Positions 25,317 through 32,496 of a DNA stretch of 37,341 nucleotides are shown here, in pieces. Every line of letters begins with the position of its first letter. The stretch's first letter is position 1. The translations under genes and the position numbers were made by a program. The stretch is from Hepatobacter sp965661165 (GTDB lineage: Bacteria > Pseudomonadota > Alphaproteobacteria > Holosporales > Hepatobacteraceae), in NCBI GenBank assembly GCA_965661165.1, contig CBFICL010000010.1, positions 1 to 37,341 of the forward strand. The letters are read 5' to 3'. The notes below the pieces were generated by a model. That model was not told the origin of the DNA and searched no databases. It saw only the letters and a list, made by a program, of their open reading frames with translations.

Positions 25317-26246
25317 TTATTTGGAGCGAAAGGAAAGCTGAGCTGACAAGGGCACAACATGCCCCCCCGCCTTATGAACACGCATGGGCAGATGAGCCAA
25401 ACGATCCATATCACCACGCGTAGCCCGAATGGCAATCACAACAGACTTCTTTTTTCTGATCAATTTTGCCAAAAAAGAAGGCGTCACCCGCTGACATCCA
25501 TCAAGAAAAACGTGAGACGTGATGGCATAGAGCCCGCGCTCTCTCCCTAAGCGCTCTGCGCAACTGAAGGGGGTGGCCAGTGTATCTAAGAAAAAGAGCC
25601 CGTGCTGGCAACAATAATCAAAAAGCCACCCCATGGCCTGCTCATTTTTTGTGAAGGCTGTGCCGTTCGTGTGAGTAATGCCAATCACCCGAAAAGCATG
25701 CACACGATCCATATAACGCGCTATATCGTCAGAAGGGCTTTGGGCGCTTAGAAACTGTTGATCCTGAATGCGACCTTCTGACTCCAGCGGCACATCCAGC
25801 AACACCTCGTGACCCGTTTTATAAAAACGCTGACACAAAAAATCAGCATGATACGCCCCAGAAGGCACCGCAACGGCAAACTCGCGCGGAATGTGCACCA
25901 ACGATTCTTTCACCATCTTCTTGTCCTGACCCAAGCCAAAGATGACAAAACTTACAAAAGGCCCCTTGCCTTTTAGGGGCGCAATGTGCCCATGCTCGCC
26001 AAGTTTGCCGCCCCCATGACACGAGGCATATTTTTTGGACTCTGGTTTTGCCAGCACAGACACATTGAGCGCAGGAGCTTGGTGCACCACATCCTCACGA
26101 AAGGCATCCTCCCCCTTTTTCTCCCCCTCAAACAACCACAGGGCTGACATGAGAAATGTCAAGCATATGCCCACCACCACGCCCAGCACAACAGGCCGCG
26201 TAATAGGACGAAGGATACGTTTCAAAAACTCAAGAAAGGGCGGCAT
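25317..26246 (-). CDS. divergent polysaccharide deacetylase family protein with altered active site
   Basis: One N-terminal membrane helix is followed by a domain resembling the divergent polysaccharide deacetylases: GKGPFVSFVIFGLGQDKK, TGHEVLLDVPLES, a VIGITHTNGTAFTKNEQAM region, FFLDTLAT, and a C-terminal HLPMRVHKAGGHVVPLSAQL. In typical members the first motif is IVIDDLG; here the two aspartates are F and G (near residue 104), and the later NNHMG-type motif is THTNG. Metal binding is therefore doubtful and the protein may be structural. TTG at 26252 is a longer start. Its place, between tRNA-Gln and the pseudouridine synthase, says nothing about substrate. Confidence 0.72.
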   Translation of the reverse strand: MPPFLEFLKRILRPITRPVVLGVVVGICLTFLMSALWLFEGEKKGEDAFREDVVHQAPALNVSVLAKPESKKYASCHGGGKLGEHGHIAPLKGKGPFVSFVIFGLGQDKKMVKESLVHIPREFAVAVPSGAYHADFLCQRFYKTGHEVLLDVPLESEGRIQDQQFLSAQSPSDDIARYMDRVHAFRVIGITHTNGTAFTKNEQAMGWLFDYCCQHGLFFLDTLATPFSCAERLGRERGLYAITSHVFLDGCQRVTPSFLAKLIRKKKSVVIAIRATRGDMDRLAHLPMRVHKAGGHVVPLSAQLSFRSK

Positions 26247-26345
26247 GATCAAAGAGTGTTACAGCAAAAGCCAAAAGTTACGTTTCAGAAAACCCCACAC
26301 CACGTGATCCAACACCGTAACAATCAAAACCCTGATGATCATAAT

Positions 26346-27062
26346 TTATGGAATATTTTTGCTAACGTTGTCAATTTCTTTTTCTTGCACTTGTCTGTGC
26401 GCTCCGGGCGCGAGCCTGCCAAGAGAAACACCCCCATAACGCGTTCTGATAAGACGTCGCACCTCACACCCCCAAAACCCCAAGATTTTGCGAATTTCTC
26501 GATTTTTTCCTTCATAGAGTGTGATGACGCACCGACGCTCTTGCGCCCCTAGTGGCTTTAAAGGCTTAATATAGCATGGCACATAGTGCACCCCCTTGAT
26601 GGTGAGACCAGCGCGCGCCTGGGCGCACATGTCAGGTGTGAGCAGCCCCCGATAGTGCACATGATACACACGAGCAATCCTGTGGCGCGGAAGCTCTAAA
26701 AAGCGCTTGAAAGCCCCATCATTGGTGAGCAACAATAATCCTTCTGACTCTTGATCCAAACGCCCCACAGTCTTGAGACCTTTTCCCGGCCCCTTAAACA
26801 CATCAAACACAGAAGGCCTCTGAAAATCATCACGATGGGTTGTCAGCACCCCGCGCGGTTTATAAAACGCCCACACACGCCTGGCCGGTTTTGCTGAAGG
26901 AACAGATGCGCCATCCATCACAATGTGGTCTGCTTCACTCACCTGCGTGGCAGGATCAAGCACACGCGACCCATTGAGGCACACGCCGTGCTCTTGAATC
27001 CACCGATCCAAAAAGCGGCGCGAGCCCATGCCACGCTCAGCTAAATATTTGACAAGTCGCAC
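26346..27062 (-). CDS. pseudouridine synthase, RluB/RsuA family
   Basis: An N-terminal S4 RNA-binding domain (VRLVKYLAERGMGSRRFLD, GVCLNG) precedes the RsuA-type catalytic domain. The catalytic Asp lies in TVGRLDQESEGLLLLTNDG (D103 in this numbering); YKPRGVL and YEGKNREIRKI are also present. It converts a uridine of 16S or 23S rRNA to pseudouridine, probably the RluB site, but the target cannot be fixed from sequence. I chose GTG 27062 because the S4 domain starts there with TAGGAG upstream. An ATG at 27203 would add 47 residues with no family match and would overlap the greA promoter. Confidence 0.88.
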   Translation of the reverse strand: MRLVKYLAERGMGSRRFLDRWIQEHGVCLNGSRVLDPATQVSEADHIVMDGASVPSAKPARRVWAFYKPRGVLTTHRDDFQRPSVFDVFKGPGKGLKTVGRLDQESEGLLLLTNDGAFKRFLELPRHRIARVYHVHYRGLLTPDMCAQARAGLTIKGVHYVPCYIKPLKPLGAQERRCVITLYEGKNREIRKILGFWGCEVRRLIRTRYGGVSLGRLAPGAHRQVQEKEIDNVSKNIP

Positions 27063-27149
27063 CTTGCGCCAAACTCCTACCCTTGTGAGGTTCTCAAACA
27101 GCAACCCCTGCGCTTTGTGATGATTTTTTAAAAAACGGCCCCACCCCTC

Positions 27150-27178
27150 TTGTGCAGGCACAGCTTCTCTCTTACTAT
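27150..27178 (+). promoter_or_regulatory. promoter of greA
   Basis: TTGTGC (27150-27155) and TACTAT (27173-27178) are spaced by 17 bases, giving a start near 27185 and a leader of about 30 bases with AAGGGGGAGA before the greA ATG. Confidence 0.4.
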
Positions 27179-27214
27179 ATCCCCTTATCTTAATGGGTAG
27201 CAAGGGGGAGATAC

Positions 27215-27721
27215 ATGCCTAAGATTCCCATGACGCAACGGGGTTACAAACAACTGGCGCAAGAGTTGAGCCGCCTCAAAAGCACAGACAGGCCTGATGT
27301 GATTGCCGCCATCGCCGATGCCAGGCGCCATGGCGACCTCTCTGAAAATGCGGAATATGCCGCTGCCAAAGAAAAACAGCGCGTGATTGAAAGGCGCATC
27401 AGTGAGCTTGAGCAAAAAATTGCTGATGCCGACGTGGTGCATGTGCGCGCCCCGGCTGATAACTCTGTGGTCTTTGGCGCATGTGTGACCCTTTTTGACG
27501 AAGCAAGCGAGCGCGAGCTTTCCTATCAAATCATTGGCGAAGATGAAGCCGATATCAAAAATGGCTTTTTATCCATTGAATCACCTCTAGCGCGCGGTCT
27601 TTTGGGTAAAAAACAGGGTGAATCTATTGAAATCACCTCTCCCGGCGGCACCAAAGAGTATGAAATTCTTAACATCTCTTATGACGTCGATGAAAGCAAG
27701 GCAGCACCCGTTTCTGGCTAG
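27215..27721 (+). CDS. greA: transcription elongation factor GreA
   Basis: Rescues backtracked RNA polymerase by stimulating transcript cleavage. The N-terminal coiled coil shows MTQRGYKQLAQELSRLK and the tip HGDLSENAEYAAAKE with acidic D41 and E44. The C-terminal FKBP-like domain has SPLARGLLGKKQGESIEI. Length 168 is slightly above the usual 158 because of a short tail. AAGGGGGAG before ATG 27215 is a strong ribosome-binding site. It stands alone, divergent from the pseudouridine synthase. Confidence 0.97.
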   Translation: MPKIPMTQRGYKQLAQELSRLKSTDRPDVIAAIADARRHGDLSENAEYAAAKEKQRVIERRISELEQKIADADVVHVRAPADNSVVFGACVTLFDEASERELSYQIIGEDEADIKNGFLSIESPLARGLLGKKQGESIEITSPGGTKEYEILNISYDVDESKAAPVSG

Positions 27722-27837
27722 ATCTCCATCACGCACGCGATAAAGCCCCTTGATAAGGCCCTTTCTATCCTGCTGAAGCGTTGATGACCGAGCCGTACGC
27801 TTTGGCCTCATCTTCGCATACGTTAGCCCACACCCCG

Positions 27838-27914
<77 letters not shown>

Positions 27915-28164
27915 ACCCTTCTCAAGTAACATAAAAAAAAACTTATTTCTATGTCATTGTTAATAATTATTTACGGATGTGCTTTGACAAGACACACAGA
28001 TCGCTGATAACAAATGCCAAGCATAATCAGCCCTATGCAACATAACCTCAAATGAATACAGGCAAGCAGAAAGCGATTATTTGCTGCAAACCAACCTGAA
28101 AAGTTGGCCTAGTCTCTATCACACCCATCACCCACCAACCTTGTTGCATGCAGGGCGGCCTTGC

Positions 28165-28192
28165 TTGACGCGTGCGCAAAAAACCCGATAAA
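28165..28192 (+). promoter_or_regulatory. possible glyQ promoter, nearly leaderless
   Basis: TTGACG (28165-28170) and GATAAA (28187-28192) are 16 bases apart. Transcription would start at about 28199, only a few bases before the glyQ ATG at 28202, which has no ribosome-binding site. If real, the message is close to leaderless. Confidence 0.35.
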
Positions 28193-28201
28193 GTGCACGG
28201 T

Positions 28202-29107
28202 ATGAACGCTTGTCCACAAACCAATGATCTCCCCTTCGTCACCTTTCAAGGCGCCATTGCTACTTTGAATGCGTTTTGGGCAGGTCAGGGATGCGCGCTG
28301 TTGCCATCGTATGACATCGAAATGGGGGCCGGCACCTTTCACCCTGAAACGGTCTTTCGGTGTCTGGGCCCCACCCCGTTTTATGGCGCATTCGTGCAAC
28401 CCTCACGCAGACCCACAGACGGACGGTTTGGCCTTCACCCCAACCGTGTCTATCGGCACCACCAATTCCAGGTGCTTCTCAAACCGTCGCCTGCCAACGT
28501 GCAAGACCTTATGCTGCAAAGCTTTGAAGCCCTGGGCCTTGACATGACCTTACACGATATTCGCTTTGTGGAAGATAACTGGAAAAGCCCCACGCTGGGC
28601 GCCGCAGGCCTGGGATGGGAAGTGTGGTGTGACGGGATGGAAATTCTCCAATTCACCTATTTCCAACAAATGGGAGGGATCCAGCTCAAACCCATTACGG
28701 CTGAGCTTGTCTATGGCCTTGAACGTTTGATGATGTTTTTACAGCATAAAGACTGTGTCTACGATTTGCTGTGGCAGCGTATGCCAGACGGCACGTGCCT
28801 TACCTATGGCGATGTGTATCAAGAGGCCGAAGCTATGCTGTCGTCTTATAACTTCCACGAAGCCAATGTCGCCGACCTGACAGCGCGCTTTTCCATGGCA
28901 GTGAAAGAATCAAAACACCTTGCGTCTCGAGAAATGCCGCTGCCGGCCTATGAACGCTGTGTGCATGCAAGCCATATTTTCAACCTACTCGATGCGCGAG
29001 GCGCGCTGAGCGATAAAGAGCGAGTCTCTTATATACAAGAGGTACGGCACTGCGCTGAACAAAGCATCCACGCGTGGCAAAACCGCTCTTCTGCCTCTGC
29101 TGCATAA
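28202..29107 (+). CDS. glyQ: glycyl-tRNA synthetase alpha subunit
   Basis: Catalytic subunit of the two-subunit bacterial GlyRS. Seen: FQGAIATLNAFWAGQGCALL at the N-terminus, GAGTFHPETVFRCLGP, the nearly invariant QPSRRPTDGRFG, HDIRFVEDNWKSPTLGA, GLGWEVWCDGMEI and TYFQQMGG. Length 301 fits. I chose ATG 28202 over an upstream GTG at 28172 because the family starts near this point. It is normally followed directly by glyS; here a separate exported protein gene of about 1.1 kb lies between them. Confidence 0.97.
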   Translation: MNACPQTNDLPFVTFQGAIATLNAFWAGQGCALLPSYDIEMGAGTFHPETVFRCLGPTPFYGAFVQPSRRPTDGRFGLHPNRVYRHHQFQVLLKPSPANVQDLMLQSFEALGLDMTLHDIRFVEDNWKSPTLGAAGLGWEVWCDGMEILQFTYFQQMGGIQLKPITAELVYGLERLMMFLQHKDCVYDLLWQRMPDGTCLTYGDVYQEAEAMLSSYNFHEANVADLTARFSMAVKESKHLASREMPLPAYERCVHASHIFNLLDARGALSDKERVSYIQEVRHCAEQSIHAWQNRSSASAA

Positions 29108-29254
29108 CCTCTGCACCCTTTGCCGCAACGCATGGTGGCACATCCCGCCTGTTGGATGGATTTTTATACACTTTTATCAAGATTAAGATCGTCTTTTTGT
29201 AAAATTTATATAAAATAATTTCAATCAATGCAGTAAAACCACAGTGGATATCTT

Positions 29255-30331
29255 ATGTTTTTTTTGTTGGCTACCTTTGTGGCCTGTCTGTCTGTGCGCT
29301 CACCCGCGTCCCATGCCGGCATATTTGACCTGGCAATCCTGGCACCCAAAGATCTTGTGTCCACGCAACGACGGGTTTTATCTGAGCACGCCGAATGCCA
29401 GCATATTATACTAGACGTGCCTCAACAGGCACCACGCATCTTTTTATACAAAATAATTGTCAATGATGAACAGGTGGAGAGCCTCACCGGTGACTTAAGC
29501 GCTGCCATCGGTGAATATATCAAGCACACGCAAGGCTCTTCCCTCACAGCCGTCATGCAAAAAAATCTTTCCTATAGAGGCGACGCCCTTTTCTGGCAGG
29601 TTCGCCTGGCGCCTGAAACGCTTTTGAATCAGCTCAATCGACGCCTCTATTGCACGATTCATGCTTATGATCCTTACCATCACAAACCAGCCTTATACCA
29701 AACGAATATCCTTGTGGCGCGGCACGTGAGAACAACAAACGGCCAGATGCTTACAGCTCAAGATATGAACACGCTTGTTCACATGTTTGCTCTTCCCTCT
29801 CTCACATGGCACCCACACACCCTGGCGCTGTCGCCGTCTCCCCCCTCACCGGAAAAGAAAGAATACCACTTCCCTTTGGTATCTAGCCCTGTTTCTTCTC
29901 CTTCCATTCCAAGTGCGATCTCTCTTTGTTTACCTTCGCCGCAAGGTTTCCCTGCTTCCACACAGCGTCGCCGTCACCCCGCTGGCAGCCCTCAAAAAGA
30001 GACGACCTCCACCCCCGCGCATAGTCCCACCTCTTCAGACACAGCCCTGTTTATCCCCTTTTTTTCACGCATGAACATTAGCCCCTCCTTTCAACTGCAG
30101 CCCCCACCAAGACGACCCGCTTACAAAGCTTGCCCTATGCCGTTAACGCCCCTTTACGAAACACCCGCCCACCAAGAGCCTTTGCAACAAAATCCCTTAC
30201 AGAAAGAGCCTTTGCAACAAAATCCCTTACAGAAAGAGCCATTACAACAAGGATTATTACCACAAAACGCCTCACCACAAGCGACCCCAGAAACATCCAC
30301 GCTTTATCCTCCCATGCCCCCAAACATGTGA
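29255..30331 (+). CDS. secreted proline-rich protein with C-terminal 10-residue repeats, unknown function
   Basis: Signal peptide MFFLLATFVACLSV with likely cleavage after SHA. The first 170 residues of the mature form look folded (beta-rich, two cysteines). The rest is proline-, serine- and threonine-rich and probably disordered. Near the C-terminus the unit EPLQQNPLQK occurs twice, plus a partial third copy. The gene lies between glyQ and glyS on the same strand, with 147 AT-rich bases before it and 77 bases after. There is no clear ribosome-binding site. I recognise no family; position suggests an insertion into an old operon. Confidence 0.7.
   Translation: MFFLLATFVACLSVRSPASHAGIFDLAILAPKDLVSTQRRVLSEHAECQHIILDVPQQAPRIFLYKIIVNDEQVESLTGDLSAAIGEYIKHTQGSSLTAVMQKNLSYRGDALFWQVRLAPETLLNQLNRRLYCTIHAYDPYHHKPALYQTNILVARHVRTTNGQMLTAQDMNTLVHMFALPSLTWHPHTLALSPSPPSPEKKEYHFPLVSSPVSSPSIPSAISLCLPSPQGFPASTQRRRHPAGSPQKETTSTPAHSPTSSDTALFIPFFSRMNISPSFQLQPPPRRPAYKACPMPLTPLYETPAHQEPLQQNPLQKEPLQQNPLQKEPLQQGLLPQNASPQATPETSTLYPPMPPNM
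30176..30250 (+). repeat. 30-bp in-frame tandem repeat (2.5 copies)
   Basis: The unit starting gagcctttgcaacaaaatcc is repeated exactly at 30176-30205 and 30206-30235. A half copy with two changes follows to 30250. The unit is ten codons long, so copy number can change without breaking the frame of the secreted protein. Confidence 0.95.
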
Positions 30332-30408
30332 CAGCACGATTGCATCGCGGCTCAGAACACGCTAACAATAAGGAGGTCAATCGTTAAGGATCAAGGTGGA
30401 GAGACGCT

Positions 30409-32496
30409 GTGGGTGATGTGGTGTTTGAGCTGTTGACAGAAGAGATGCCCGCCCGCGCCCTTAAGGGCGCACAAAAGCAGCTTCAAGACATGGCCCACAA
30501 AAAACTCACGCAAGTGGGGCTTGGCTATCACACCCTTGCCACCTTTGCCACGCCGCGCCGTTTGGGGTTCCATATTCACAACCTTGATGCTGTGGTAAAA
30601 CCTGAAACTCTCATTCTAAAAGGGCCGCGCGTGGATGCACCTGAGGCCGCACTTCAGGGGTTTTTAACCAAGGCAGGCACCACCAAAGCCCAATTAACGC
30701 AAGAAACTTCCCCCAAAGGCACCTTTTGGACAGCCACCATCACCACCCTTGCGCAAAACACACCCGATCTGTTGCCGGGGTTGCTTCTGGCGATCATCCA
30801 AGAATTTTCTTGGCCAGCGCGCATGTTCTGGGGCCAAGGCATGATGTCATGGGTGCGCCCTGTGCGTAGAATCCTCTTGTTGTGGGATCAACGCCCCTTG
30901 ACCATGAAGGTTAATTTTGACGGCACCCTCCTTATCAGCAGCCATCTCACAGAAGGCCATCGCTTTTTGAGCCGCGGCCCTTTTGAGGTAGATTCTTTTG
31001 CTTCCTATCAACGCATCTTGCATGAACATTACGTGATGTTGTGTACACAAGAACGGCGCGAATCTATTTTATCCCAGGCGCAGCCCCTGCTGGCCGCAAA
31101 AGACCTTCATCTAGCGCCTCAAGACCTGAACGAAGGCGGGTTGCTTGATGAGGTTCAAAATTTGGTAGAATGGCCTCATGTGCTGCTGGGTCGGATTCAC
31201 GACAATGTGATGCGCCTTCCCGACAGCGTGCTGGCCACAACCATGCGCGTTCACCAGCGATGTTTCCCCACTTATACCCCTGACGGCGTGATTCAACCGT
31301 TTTTCGTGGCCGTGGCCAACACACACACACCCGATAACGGAAAAACCATCACCCAAGGGTTTGAGCGCGTGATCCAGGCCCGCCTTAAAGATGCGTTGTT
31401 TTTATACGAGCAAGATATTAAGACCCCTCTCAACGTTCAGCGAGAAAAGCTCAAGCATCGCCTTTTTTTCAAAGGATTAGGCACCCTTTATCAAAAAACA
31501 GAGCGCCTCGACACCTTAGCCGGCGCTGTACTACCCACCTCAGCGCATCTCAAGCAAGCCGCCACCCTTTCAAAAGCGGATCTTGCCACACTGATGGTGG
31601 AAGAATTTCCCGAGCTTCAAGGCGCCATGGGGGGTCATTATGCTTCACGCGAAGGGTTACCGCCAGCCGTGTGCAAAGCCATTGAAGGCCAGTACCAAAA
31701 CCCTGCGCAGCAAGAAAGCATGAGTCAAGAGGCGCGTTATTTAGGGCTTATAGATCGCCTCGATAGCCTCTATGGCTTTTTCGGGCTTGGCCATAAACCC
31801 ACCGGCTCTAAGGATCCGTTGGCCCTCAAGCGCATGGGCAACACCATCCTTGACATCTTGGTGTCCCTCCCTTTTGTGGACATAGAAACGCTTTTGGCCT
31901 CTGTAGCTTCATTGTGGAAGGATCAAGGCGTATCTTGTGACCCTGATCAGGTCATCACAGATCTCACCCTCTTTTTTAAAGAGCGGTTGGCGTTTTTCTT
32001 CAAGCATCACGGCTATCCCAGCTCGCTGATCACCTTTATGGAGGCCGCCACCCTTTATGCGCCTCTCAACCTTCAAGGACGCTGCGCCTATGGAAGTTGG
32101 TTGTGGCGCCTTTGGCAGAGGCCTGCCTTTCAAGGGGTCATCCATGCCATGGGCCGCGCCACCAAAATCCTTGACAAATCAGGAGCGCCCTCATCCACGC
32201 CAGACGCCCCGCAAAATAACCATGACCTGCCTAATACATCGTTATTCACATGCCCTGAAGAGCACGCGCTGTGGGACCACATTGAGAAGCTGCACAACCA
32301 ACTCACAAAGCCTGCCACGCCTGCCGCGCCAGCGGCGTTTGAGGAGCCCCTCTTTGGCCTTAGCGCTTCTATTGACAAGTTTTTCGAAGCTGTCATGGTA
32401 AATGCAGATGACCACTGTTTACGAGATAATAGGATCAGACTCCTTGCACGCCTCCATCACCTCACCCGACAATTTGGCCCGTGGGATGTCCTCTAA
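30409..32496 (+). CDS. glyS: glycyl-tRNA synthetase beta subunit
   Basis: tRNA-binding partner of GlyQ. The 695-residue length is typical. Seen: FELLTEEMPARALKGAQKQL at the N-terminus, FATPRRLGF, GHRFLSRGPFEV, EFPELQGAMGGHYA in the HD-like core, and a C-terminal DALR-type anticodon-binding helix bundle ending NRIRLLARLHHLTRQF. The start is GTG 30409 with AAGGTGGAGAG upstream; a stop at 30385 excludes a longer form. A perfect AAGGAGGT at 30370 has no start codon behind it. Its end overlaps ppdK by 11 bases. Confidence 0.96.
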   Translation: MGDVVFELLTEEMPARALKGAQKQLQDMAHKKLTQVGLGYHTLATFATPRRLGFHIHNLDAVVKPETLILKGPRVDAPEAALQGFLTKAGTTKAQLTQETSPKGTFWTATITTLAQNTPDLLPGLLLAIIQEFSWPARMFWGQGMMSWVRPVRRILLLWDQRPLTMKVNFDGTLLISSHLTEGHRFLSRGPFEVDSFASYQRILHEHYVMLCTQERRESILSQAQPLLAAKDLHLAPQDLNEGGLLDEVQNLVEWPHVLLGRIHDNVMRLPDSVLATTMRVHQRCFPTYTPDGVIQPFFVAVANTHTPDNGKTITQGFERVIQARLKDALFLYEQDIKTPLNVQREKLKHRLFFKGLGTLYQKTERLDTLAGAVLPTSAHLKQAATLSKADLATLMVEEFPELQGAMGGHYASREGLPPAVCKAIEGQYQNPAQQESMSQEARYLGLIDRLDSLYGFFGLGHKPTGSKDPLALKRMGNTILDILVSLPFVDIETLLASVASLWKDQGVSCDPDQVITDLTLFFKERLAFFFKHHGYPSSLITFMEAATLYAPLNLQGRCAYGSWLWRLWQRPAFQGVIHAMGRATKILDKSGAPSSTPDAPQNNHDLPNTSLFTCPEEHALWDHIEKLHNQLTKPATPAAPAAFEEPLFGLSASIDKFFEAVMVNADDHCLRDNRIRLLARLHHLTRQFGPWDVL

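Noticed and set aside
30130..30387. 85-codon ORF with FATKSLTERA repeats
   Set aside because: It is the 30-bp tandem repeat of the secreted protein read in another frame.
30370..30390. Perfect AAGGAGGT ribosome-binding sequence
   Set aside because: No ATG, GTG or TTG follows at a usable distance, and glyS cannot start upstream of the stop at 30385.
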